Assembly: GCA_025997155.1 (NCBI GenBank)
Contig: BNUF01000140.1
Location: 1-6,430 of the forward strand
Source of the DNA: Clostridia bacterium
GTDB taxonomy: Bacteria > Bacillota > Clostridia > Lachnospirales > WQUN01
Length of the DNA: 6,430 nucleotides
Reading direction: 5' to 3'
Both the position numbers and the translations under genes were made by a program. Below the pieces are notes generated by a model. It saw only the letters and a list, made by a program, of their open reading frames with translations. It had not been told where the DNA came from and searched no databases. The stretch's first letter is position 1; every line of letters begins with the position of its first letter. This document shows, piece after piece, positions 1 through 6,369 of this stretch.

Positions 1-52
1 AAACAACATCATTGCTACCGCAATGTGGGCATAATGCATTTATGTAAACCAT
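1..52 (-). CDS. IS1-like transposase, N-terminal 17 codons (runs off the window)
   Basis: Reading leftward from an ATG at 52, the frame gives MVYINALCPHCGSNDVV and leaves the window open. The CPHC pair with a following Gly-Ser-Asn is the first half of the small zinc finger that opens IS1-family InsA proteins and related zinc-ribbon transposases; InsA binds the IS ends and, with InsB made by frameshifting, gives the active transposase. The start is well supported: a GGAGGT site lies 5 bases upstream and a consensus promoter precedes it. The element end just upstream starts GGTAATG, as IS1 ends do. Too little of the protein is visible to exclude another zinc-ribbon transposase family. Known: the IS1 N-terminal Cys motif. 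Inferred: family assignment. Confidence 0.6.
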   Translation of the reverse strand, partial: MVYINALCPHCGSNDVV

Positions 53-57
53 ATCTT

Positions 58-63
58 ACCTCC
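58..63 (-). promoter_or_regulatory. Ribosome binding site of the transposase
   Basis: GGAGGT (63 to 58) stands 5 bases before the ATG at 52 and fixes the transposase start. Confidence 0.75.
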
Positions 64-79
64 GTTATTTGTTACATAA

Positions 80-108
80 ATTATAACACATATTGGTAAT
101 GTTGTCAA
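80..108 (-). promoter_or_regulatory. Consensus sigma-70 promoter of the IS transposase
   Basis: On the minus strand TTGACA (108 to 103) and TATAAT (85 to 80) are separated by exactly 17 bases, a full match to the sigma-70/sigma-A consensus. Transcription should begin near 74, leaving a leader of about 22 bases before the transposase ATG at 52. The -35 box lies inside the IS terminal region, so transposase bound to the end could repress its own promoter, as InsA does in IS1. Confidence 0.85.
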
Positions 109-126
109 CTTATTTATGACATTACC
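95..126. repeat. 8-bp inverted repeat at the IS end, flanking the -35 box
   Basis: GGTAATGT at 95-102 and its exact complement ACATTACC at 119-126 are 16 bases apart. The outer copy coincides with the IS terminus and the two copies flank the -35 box at 103-108. It may be a two-site binding target for the transposase or its repressor form, or a hairpin in a read-through transcript. The function is inferred. Confidence 0.5.
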
Positions 127-1933
127 CCTTTTTCTTGAAATTCTTTAGCAAATCCTCGGCTCTGCCATCGCTCTTGTAGTCTATAACACGGGCAAAGTTC
201 CCCTTGTACTGCGGGTAGAGGATATTAAACTGCTGTTCTATAAATTCGGCGTGTCTGTGGTTGCGGGCGAAGATTATGGTTTTGCCGAGCCTGTCGCCGC
301 CCTCGACCTTAAGTCCCATTTTCATAAGGTCTTGAATCACGTGGCGGCAAGTGTCCACGTTAAAGAAAACCCTGTTGACTTCCTCACCGGAAATAAAGTC
401 AGGCGTTTCCTCTTCCGATTCAAAAACATCGTCAAGAGCCAACTGCTCCTCTTGGGTGAGTTCCTTTTTAAGGATACCCTCCATCGGGATTTTATAAGTC
501 TTTTCTATGCAGTGATAATCCGATAAGAATTCCTCTGCGACAGCCGTGTCATACTCGTAAGCGTATGTCGGCATATTATTTTCCATCTCAAAGAAGTCAT
601 AGGTATTCCTGTCAACCTCCGTTTTCGGCGTTGCGGTCAAACCGATGACAAGTGCGTCGAAATACTCGAAGATGGCGCGGTATTTTCTAAAAATGCTCCT
701 GTGCGCCTTATCAACAATAATAAGGTCGAAGTGAGCGGGAGTAAAAAGCTTCTTCCCGTCCTCTGTCCTCATCTTATCAATAGCGTTCATAATAGTCTGG
801 TACGTTGAAAAGACCGCGCGGTCGGTCGGCTTTTCGATACCCGTATATTTCAACAGGTTGCAAGTCGTGAGGTTGGGCAAACTTTTATTGAACGCGTCCT
901 TTGCTTGGCTGACGAGTTCCACACGGTCGGCAAGAAAAAGGACGTTTGTAACCCACCTATGGCGCGACAAAACGTCAACAATACTTGCGGCGACGCGAGT
1001 TTTACCCGTGCCTGTCGCCATAACGAGTATAGCCTTTCGGCGTTTATCAGAGAAGTCTTTGCAGACGCGCTGAATGGCTATCTTCTGATAGTCGCGGTTT
1101 GTAATCATCTCGTCAATGCCCAGTTGCCCAAACTCGCGCCGACTGTCACGCCGACCGATAATTCGTTCCATATCCTCTTTTGCGAACACAGAATAAACCT
1201 GCCGTTCGGGATAATCAAAATCGTCCCAGAACCAAGTTTCATAGCCGTTTGTATAGAAGATTAACGGACGTTGCCCTGTCATTCGCTCAAGGCAGTTGGC
1301 ATATTGCTTGGCTTGCTGCTTGCCCTCTTTTGCACTTCGCGAAGTGCGTTTTGCCTCCACTATCGCCAGTGGCCTGCCGTTGTCGCCGTACAGAACATAG
1401 TCCACTCGACCATTGCCGTTAGGATTGTGACTTGAAATAGGCATACTGACAACCGCCACCTCTTCAATGCAGTTCTTGCCGAAAACCCAACCCGCCGCTT
1501 TCAGGTCAACATCAATGAACGTCTTGCGGGTTTCGTCCTCGTTAATAAGCTTTTGAGAGAACGTCCGCGCCTCGGTATTACGCGCTTTTAACTGCTCCAT
1601 TTCAGCTGACAAACTTTTGACTTGCTTTATCAGTTTTTCTCTTTCAGTTGACTTGTTGTCCAGTTCGGACTTCAAACGGTCAACTTCAGCAGTAGACACT
1701 GCTTTTTCGGCGGGAAGAACAGACTCGGAGAAAGACCGCTCCTCATATGTCGCGCCATAGCAGTAGTCAATAAAGCCAATAAAATCGAACAAATTTGACA
1801 GCGAAACAACAGCCTCGTTCCGCTTAATTCCCTTGCCTTTGTGCGCCGCAAGGTTGCCGAGCTTCACAATATATTTTAACTTGTTCACGATGTCCGCGTC
1901 CACCCCGTCAGTGAATGTGGGATTGTAAATCAA
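122..1933 (-). pseudogene. hsdR: hsdR remnant: Type I restriction enzyme R subunit, truncated at both ends
   Basis: HsdR is the ATP-driven translocase and nuclease of Type I systems. In the 603-residue frame, counted from a TTG at 1933 that is only the first possible start, residues 1-60 match the end of the DUF4145-type N-terminal domain (LGNLAAHKG). A charged helical linker at about 75-130 is followed by the HSDR_N nuclease with PD-(D/E)xK residues D178, E193 and K195 (IVEAK). The helicase part has Walker A ATGTGKT at 306-312, Walker B at 408-411 and TATP at 433-436, then the start of the second RecA-like domain (KTIIFARN near 551). HsdR-like sequence continues upstream of the TTG to about 1965 (LPFNDNLSAL), so the true start is missing, probably about 40-60 residues. 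The C-terminal several hundred residues are lost at the IS at 126. Walker B reads DKAH (codon AAG at 709-707) instead of DEAH. The protein cannot be functional. Confidence 0.93.
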
Positions 1934-1951
1934 AGCCGAAAGGTTGTCGTT

Positions 1952-1988
1952 GAACGGTAAAATATGCGAACTTAGCCACGTTCGGGCG
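1952..1988. repeat. Left arm of a perfect 37-bp inverted repeat
   Basis: The reverse complement of this stretch equals 2126-2162 base for base; the next base on either side mismatches. Read on the minus strand, the arm is an hsdS' segment (coding RPNVAKFAYFTV) joined directly to hsdR sequence. The copy in hsdS' is the native one because it sits in a continuous HsdS reading frame, so this arm is the copied one. It forms the junction with hsdR, with a short stretch around TTACCGTTC that fits both genes. Confidence 0.95.
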
Positions 1989-2401
1989 GCATAATGCGCT
2001 ATGTTGATACTGCGCTTTACAATGGTGAGTCCGTGCTGATACCGCGCAAAGGCTCGCTAAACAATGTGCTTTACGTCAACAAGCCGTTTTGGACAGTAGA
2101 CACGATGTTCTATTCCAAAATGACACGCCCGAACGTGGCTAAGTTCGCATATTTTACCGTTCGCGACCTTGATTTGGCGGGTATGAACGTCGGCTCTGCT
2201 GTTCCGAGTATGACAACAGCCGTACTCAACGAACTGGAGATACTCTTGCCACAAGAAGACATTCTTTCGCAATTTGAGGAAAGCGTCAGCCCGATGTTTT
2301 TGCAGATACAAGCGAACAATGCGGATTCTGCAAACCTCGCTACCCTACGTGACAACTTACTCCCAAGGCTGATGAGCGGTGAGCTAACCATTGACGGATA
2401 A
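1989..2401 (+). pseudogene. hsdS: hsdS' remnant: 3' part of a second specificity gene
   Basis: The frame from the first ATG (1994) gives 135 residues, but HsdS-like sequence starts abruptly at the repeat junction and no ribosome binding site precedes the ATG. It holds the second half of a target recognition domain (VLIPRKGSLNNVLYV at about 14-28, then FWTVDTMFYSKM and KFAYFTVRDLDLAGMN) followed by the C-terminal conserved helix, ending LLPRLMSGELTIDG. A complete HsdS has about 400 residues with two recognition domains; here the first domain, the central helix and the start of the second are missing. It lies opposite to the rest of the operon and overlaps the complete hsdS tail to tail by 18 bases. 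The C-terminal segments of the two are clearly related but the recognition domains differ, so this was an alternative specificity gene or a silent cassette. Expression is unlikely. Confidence 0.85.
2126..2162. repeat. Right arm of the 37-bp inverted repeat, inside hsdS'
   Basis: This arm encodes residues 45-56 of the hsdS' reading frame and is separated by 137 bases (1989-2125) from its inverted copy. The two arms could pair as a long cruciform or RNA stem, or recombine to flip the 137-bp segment. Flipping would break the remaining hsdS' frame rather than repair it. Confidence 0.95.
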
Positions 2402-3589
2402 CTCACCCGACATTAGGCGCGGCAAGAGTGTGTCGCGTATAGCGGAAAGTCGGCGTGAATCTTCGCTGTTAACGCGTATCTGCTCAAACATTGACGATGT
2501 TGCCGAGTGAAAGCGTTTCAAAGTTTCGTTATCGGGCATAGTGAACGGCATCGCCTTTATGGTTTTCGAGTTTACCGCCGTAGCAATGGATGATGTATTG
2601 CCAAGCGACTGATAATCAAAGTCTTTGAGGTAGCAGTACAAATATTCGGTGGCGATATTGTCTGAACGCTTGAAATGAGCGATTGCTTCATTCGTGGTTA
2701 ATTCGCCGTCTGCTATGGCAACACGCCCGACTGTCAGCTTGAAACTGAGCAACACCGTACCGCTCGGAACGATTTTCACGTTAAAACGCTCAACGGCTTC
2801 GGCGGTCAGATATTCTGAACTGTCGGCAATGAACACACCGCAGCTACCCATATCGGAAATGGACACCCAAACGATGTCTTGTAGATTTTTGGTGAACCAC
2901 TCCGGTTCTTTGCGCGGCGGCGTCTTGCCAATGGAGATGTCGAAAAAATCCTCCGCTTTGCCACGTGTCCAGTCGGCGGGTTGCTCTCCGCCGAACGGCT
3001 CGAATTCCACAAACCACGACTTGAAAATCGCCCGCGCCGTCTGCTCTAAATTATGATTTATCGCTGTATTAGCGGCAACCTTAGCGTCGATGGCAGCAAG
3101 CGTAGCTCCGACTTCACGCTGAACAGGGAGCGGAGGTAGGTCGATAGGGACGCTTGACAACAATGCCGTGTTCAGCGACGGCATTGTTGTCCCCACCGCA
3201 AGATTGCGGATTAAGTCCTTTGTATTTTCCATATTGAAAAAATAATATAGGAACTTACTATCAACACGCTTTTCGTCTGCACGAACACGCAGACAACGCC
3301 CTGAAAACAGCCAACCGTCTTCTTCAACGCCCACAAATGAACACCTATCCACTGAACCGACACGACTAAATACCGTGTCGCCACGTTTTAGAACATATTT
3401 CGATAGCCGCGCCTTATCTTCGTCAGTAATACAAGGTAGATTTTGTCGTGTCATCTTATAACCGCCCAAATGCTCAACGGTAACGATAGGTGTACCGACT
3501 TCAACATAATCGCTATTGTGAAGTTGGCTGCCGAACGGTCCCGTTTGAATATCGGCAATTTCGCCAATTAAAGCCGTTCCGTACTTCAT
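2384..3589 (-). CDS. hsdS: Type I restriction-modification specificity subunit HsdS, complete
   Basis: This 401-residue protein has the normal length and layout: recognition domain 1 (about 1-155, with TGPFGSQLHNSDY), a central conserved helix (about 156-195, LAAIDAKVAANTAINHNLEQ), recognition domain 2 (about 205-345, with ISIGKTPPRKEPEWF) and the C-terminal conserved helix (about 350-395, ending RDTLLPRLMSGEL). Each recognition domain reads one half of a bipartite DNA target and the helices set the spacing between them; two HsdM and up to two HsdR dock on it in the cytoplasm. The ATG at 3589 overlaps the TGA of the upstream nuclease frame as ATGA, with GGAGGT 8 bases upstream (3603-3598), so it is translationally coupled. 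The gene ends in TAG. It is the only fully intact hsd gene here. The sequence does not reveal the recognised DNA target. Confidence 0.96.
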   Translation of the reverse strand: MKYGTALIGEIADIQTGPFGSQLHNSDYVEVGTPIVTVEHLGGYKMTRQNLPCITDEDKARLSKYVLKRGDTVFSRVGSVDRCSFVGVEEDGWLFSGRCLRVRADEKRVDSKFLYYFFNMENTKDLIRNLAVGTTMPSLNTALLSSVPIDLPPLPVQREVGATLAAIDAKVAANTAINHNLEQTARAIFKSWFVEFEPFGGEQPADWTRGKAEDFFDISIGKTPPRKEPEWFTKNLQDIVWVSISDMGSCGVFIADSSEYLTAEAVERFNVKIVPSGTVLLSFKLTVGRVAIADGELTTNEAIAHFKRSDNIATEYLYCYLKDFDYQSLGNTSSIATAVNSKTIKAMPFTMPDNETLKRFHSATSSMFEQIRVNSEDSRRLSAIRDTLLPRLMSGELSVNG

Positions 3590-4113
3590 ACCTCCGCACC
3601 TCCGTCATCGTCTTCCAAGCCCTCAACATCGGCGAGCTCTGCCAACTCACGCAGTTTGTTTTCCAAGATTTTTTTGTTGGGCAAGTGCAAGTTGTAGTCC
3701 GCTATCAGCGCGGGAGATAGAATGCGGCTCAGCGAATACTCAACCACTGCCGAGTCCTTTTTCGTACAAAGGATAAGCCCAACGCTCGTATTCTCGTCCG
3801 CTTTTCTAACATCTCGGTCGAGTGCCTCAAGGTAAAATTCCATTTTGCCGAGATGTTCCGGCTCAAACTCACCGATTTTAAGTTCAATCGCAACAAGGCA
3901 ATGAAGTTCATGGTTAAAGAACAGCAAATCCATAAAGAAGTCGCGATTGCCTACCTGAAGGCGGCATTCGTCATCAACAAACGTAAAATCCTTGCCAAAC
4001 TCCAATATGAAATTTTTTAGATTGCCGACGATTGCTTTCCGCAAGTCCTTTTCCTTGTGGTTTTCAGGCGAGTCCAAAAATTCAAGCACATAGCTGTCTC
4101 GCAGAGCTGACAA
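3586..4113 (-). pseudogene. YhcG/DUF1016-type PDDEXK nuclease, C-terminal catalytic half
   Basis: The 175-residue frame opens at a TTG (4113) without a convincing ribosome binding site, because it is the downstream piece of a frameshifted gene. It holds the whole nuclease domain of the YhcG/DUF1016 family: LRDSYVLEFLD, then EKDLRKAIVGNLKNFILEFG, then MDLLFF with D62, and VAIELKIGEF with E77 and K79 as the PD-(D/E)xK set, followed by GKMEFYLEALD and VGLILCTKKD. All catalytic positions are present, so the domain could still fold if translated. Genes of this family often sit between hsdM and hsdS in Type I operons; their exact role there is not settled. The frame overlaps hsdS by 4 bases. Some translation by reinitiation is possible but unproven. 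Confidence 0.85.
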
Positions 4114-4114
4114 T

Positions 4115-4496
4115 CCCCGCTGCGTTTGACAATCAGCTTGTTTGTGATTTCGGACGTCATTGTGCGTTCGTATAACGCACTATCCATTTGTCGTTTCAGC
4201 TCGCGGAACTAGTAGCGGTTCTTTGCCGACAGCGTGAGGTAAAACTCGCGTTCTTCGTTAGTTTCGCACGACATGACTTGAAGATTATGCTACCAAGTCA
4301 ATTCTCGCAACAGTGTTGCGAGTTTTTCGTTGCCGTTATAAGTTTCGTAAAATTGCCTCATTCTCCAAATGTTAGCCGGCAAAAATCCCCTTATACCAAC
4401 GTAACGGTTCTGAATTAAATCCTCAAAGGCGTTTACTGATGCGGTGTTTTCTAATTCTCTCACCGCTGGCGAGAGTTTTTGGTCATCAGATTTCAT
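4115..4496 (-). pseudogene. YhcG/DUF1016 nuclease, N-terminal half with several lesions
   Basis: The natural start is the ATG at 4496, which overlaps the end of hsdM by 11 bases. The frame reads MKSDDQKLSPAVRELENT, then FEDLIQNRY, and passes directly to GFLPANIWRMRQFYETY and LLRELTW. In the family the stretch between these parts contains roughly 50 more residues (the conserved NxELI-YW region), so an internal deletion is likely. TAG at 4292-4290 follows LTW; beyond it the same frame continues as family sequence (HNLQVMSCETNEEREFYLTLSAKNRY). A second TAG follows at 4211-4209, then FRELKRQMDSALYERTM and TSEITNKLIVKRSG. The reading frame is lost at a GGGG run (4118-4115); one extra G there would join it to the LSALRD start of the downstream half. 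Both TAG codons occupy positions where Ser or Thr is usual. The gene is dead as a full-length nuclease. Confidence 0.8.
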
Positions 4497-5682
4497 CCCC
4501 CAACCTTCCAATCCGCCCTTTTATCTCGTTCTCCAACTTGTGCGACTTTTTCCAAAGCTCGCCGAGTTCTCCTGTCAACCGCGCCATTTTCTCCTCAAAC
4601 GGTTCACCGTCATCCTCTTGCTCCTCGATACCGACGTATCGTCCGGGCGTGAGGATATAATCTTGTTTGGCTATTTCAAGTGTGTCAACTACTCCACTAA
4701 AACCTTTGACATTTTCAAATGTTCCGCTTTGAAACGCTATGAATGTGTCGGCAATTTTGGCAACGTCCTCAGAGTTTAGCTCGCGCAAACGGCGGGTTAC
4801 CATTGTTTTCATTTTTCGCGCATCTATGAAAAGCGTCTTACCCGCCTGTTTCTTGTTTCTGCTGACAAACCACAGCGACACCGGAATTTGCGTTGACGAG
4901 AACAATTGTGTGGGCATCGCGATAATGCCCTCTACAAGGTCTGCCTCGATTATTTTTCTGCGAATTTCACCTTCTCCGCCGCTCTGCGATGACAACGAGC
5001 CGTTGGCAAGAACAAGAACGAGTTTGCCGTTTGGCGCAAGGTGAAAAATCATATGCTGAAGCCACGCGAAGTTTGCGTTACCATTTGGCGGCAATCCATA
5101 CTTCCAACGCTTGTCATCGTTCAACGAACCGTCATTCCAGTCTGAAAGATTGAACGGCGGATTTACGAGAATGAAATTAGCCTTAAGCTGTGGGTGAAGG
5201 TCATTGTGGAAAGTATCGGCGTTAAATTGCCCGAGGTCAGATTCAATGCCGTGAATTGCAAGGTTCATAAGCGCGAGTTTGCGGGTGGTCGGATTTGCGT
5301 CCTGTCCGTAAACCGAAATGCCGCGCAAATTTTGTGAGTGATTCTCAATAAATTTTGCGAACTGTACAAACATACCGCCGGAGCCGCAACACGGGTCATA
5401 TACTCGTCCGTTGAACGGTTGCAACACTTCAACAAGGGTTTTTACCACGCTTTCAGGTGTATAAAATTCTCCCGCCCGTTTACCTTCGTTTTCGGCGAAC
5501 TTGCGGAGGCAGTATTGATATGTTTCACCGAGCAAGTCGCGGTTGTTAGTGCGGTCTACAAGCTGAATGTTTGTGAACAAGTCGACCACGTTTCCAAGAC
5601 GGCGTTTATCAAGTTCATCGCGTGAATAGTTTTTCGGAAGGATGTCTTTAAGGCGTTTGTTTTCCTGTTCGATTGCTCTCAT
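4486..5682 (-). pseudogene. hsdM: hsdM, catalytic part downstream of the in-frame TGA
   Basis: This frame carries the N6-adenine methyltransferase domain that transfers a methyl group from S-adenosylmethionine. Counted from the ATG at 5682: LPKNYSRDELDKRRLG near 15-30, GEFYTPESVV at 71-80, the AdoMet-binding motif DPCCGSGG at 96-103, the catalytic NPPF at 174-177, and a helical C-terminus (EEKMARLTGELGELWKKSHKL) typical of the part that contacts HsdS. No catalytic residue is missing. The ATG at 5682 has no clear ribosome binding site and lies inside the conserved VIDDAMRAIEQEN stretch, so it is not the natural start: the same frame continues upstream through 20 codons to a TGA at 5742-5740 and then into the N-terminal part. 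The gene ends with TGA (4488-4486), overlapping the nuclease start. Confidence 0.93.
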
Positions 5683-5739
5683 CGCGTCATCAATGACTGT
5701 TCCGATTTCCGAGTTGTGCGCAGTGTCAGCAATAACGAC

Positions 5740-6009
5740 TCAACGCGCAGAGGGTGGGACAAAGAAGACATTCACTTCAGCATACGCATCTTTGTCTTCG
5801 GTGTCGTCATCATCGGCTTTCAATTGCTCGAAACGCTCTGTAAATTTATCTGATATGTATTTTAAGAATATCAATCCGAGAACAACATGCTTATACTCCG
5901 CCGCATCCATATTACCGCGCAGAATGTCTGCCGCCGCCCATATCTTTTCTTCAAAGCCCGTATCTGATTGCGGCGAATTGTTTGTTGTAGCTAATTTGGT
6001 ATCATACAA
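5740..6009 (-). pseudogene. hsdM: hsdM, N-terminal part, ending at an in-frame TGA
   Basis: The frame contains the HsdM N-terminal helical domain: FEEKIWAAADILRGNMDAAE, then YKHVVLGLIFLKYISDKF, then an acidic linker and NVFFVPPSAR. It stops at TGA 5742-5740, exactly where HsdM proteins have the Trp of the VPxxARW motif; reading past it gives family sequence without a shift (SEIGTVIDDAM). With the downstream part the length would be about 507 residues, normal for HsdM. The start is uncertain. A TTG at 6009 is in frame but only 4 bases from GGGAG (6018-6014). An ATG at 6005 has ideal spacing (8 bases) but is out of frame and reads MIPN then TAG. The open frame extends back to 6321, but that part lies upstream of the promoter and is not HsdM. 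Confidence 0.88.
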
Positions 6010-6013
6010 CACT

Positions 6014-6018
6014 CTCCC
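6014..6018 (-). promoter_or_regulatory. Probable ribosome binding site of hsdM
   Basis: GGGAG on the minus strand lies 4 bases before an in-frame TTG (6009) and 8 bases before an out-of-frame ATG (6005). The spacing favours the ATG, which suggests an early frameshift in hsdM. Confidence 0.5.
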
Positions 6019-6024
6019 AACATA

Positions 6025-6053
6025 ATTATATACGATTAAATGAACTTTGTCAA
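6025..6053 (-). promoter_or_regulatory. Consensus sigma-70 promoter of the hsd operon
   Basis: TTGACA (6053-6048) and TATAAT (6030-6025) on the minus strand are 17 bases apart, a perfect consensus. The predicted transcription start near 6018 leaves a very short leader of about 9-13 bases before the possible hsdM starts, so the GGGAG site would lie at the extreme 5' end of the mRNA. An A/T-run palindrome lies about 40-50 bases further upstream. No operator is evident. Confidence 0.85.
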
Positions 6054-6117
6054 GCTGTTTCGTCAATGAAAGCCGAAATTTGTATATGCGAAAAATATTT
6101 TTTTCACACACCCTTGA
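6054..6117. other. Short AT-rich spacer between the hsdM promoter and the helicase relic
   Basis: This stretch has no gene. It contains an AAAAATATTTTT palindrome at about 6091-6102, upstream of the hsdM promoter. The boundary with the helicase relic near 6115 marks the join between the restriction locus and conjugative-element sequence. No terminal repeat or attachment site is recognisable. Confidence 0.4.
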
Positions 6118-6308
6118 CAACGCTTTGCAGAACTTATTAGTATGTTCAAGGAAGCCGCCGATATTAAGACCGCCGACACACTTAACTTGATAATTCCCGA
6201 AGCCAAGTATGAAACAATCAAAACAAAACCGTCTGAAATTCAAAAGAAAATGGTTGAGGAACTGTCCGAACGAGCGACCGCCGTCCACAAGACAATATGC
6301 TCCGAATA
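6118..6308 (+). pseudogene. Fragment of an ICE-type large helicase/DNA methylase
   Basis: The plus-strand frame starting just after a TGA at 6115-6117 reads QRFAELIS, then MFKEAADIKTADTLNL, then PSEIQKKMVEELSERATAVH. From memory this matches an internal segment of the very large SNF2-like helicase/N6-methylase proteins carried by conjugative elements of Firmicutes, which typically read F-KE-ADI-TAD-LNL and then DNML-IT-DGRKL. Here DNMLRI appears at 6291-6308 in the next frame, directly after AVH, where the family has roughly seven more residues, so a small deletion shifted the frame. The original frame then ends at TAA 6307-6309. Only about 60 residues of a protein of more than 1,000 remain, with no promoter or ribosome binding site, so it is a dead relic. 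No database check was possible. Confidence 0.65.
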
Positions 6309-6369
6309 ATATTGGTTTCAAAAGGACACAAGCCCAAATGGACGGGGCAACAACGGCGCGGAGGGCGAT

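Larger units (their letters stand above)
1..126 (-). mobile_element. IS1-family-like insertion sequence, one end, inserted in hsdR
   Basis: On the minus strand the hsdR reading frame is coherent up to about 127 and then reads GGTAATG (126 to 120), the same seven bases that start a terminal repeat of Escherichia coli IS1, followed by promoter, ribosome binding site and transposase start. HsdR homology stops exactly there, after the motif LLKNFKKK, where HsdR proteins continue through the second helicase domain. The element therefore appears to have inserted into hsdR with its transposase in the same direction as hsdR. The other end, the target duplication (usually 8-9 bp for IS1) and the rest of hsdR lie outside the window. 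Confidence 0.65.

Noticed and set aside
2384..2411. Imperfect palindrome (GTGAG...CTCAC) at the convergent hsdS stop codons as a recombination site or terminator
   Set aside because: Eight of 28 positions mismatch, there is no T run, and the symmetry follows from two related C-terminal coding segments meeting tail to tail.
4304..4327. Perfect CTCGCAACA/TGTTGCGAG hairpin followed by a T run on the plus strand, resembling an intrinsic terminator
   Set aside because: It lies inside the nuclease coding sequence (LATLLREL), points against the operon, and has no plus-strand gene ending upstream of it.
5740..5742. TGA read as Trp by an altered genetic code
   Set aside because: All other conserved Trp positions in these genes use TGG, and TGA ends hsdM and the nuclease frame as a normal stop.
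5642..6025. Plus-strand 127-codon open frame opposite hsdM
   Set aside because: It is a shadow of clearly conserved minus-strand HsdM sequence, with no recognisable domain or supporting start signal.
6114..6144. TTGACA with a possible -10 17 bases downstream on the plus strand before the ATG of the helicase fragment
   Set aside because: The -10 candidate (TTAGTA) is poor, no ribosome binding site precedes the ATG, and the stretch is explained as coding sequence (QRFAELIS) of the relic.
5740..6321. Reading the whole 193-codon minus-strand frame from 6321 as one protein
   Set aside because: HsdM homology begins only near 5985, the consensus hsdM promoter lies inside the frame at 6025-6053, and the upstream part is antisense to the helicase relic.
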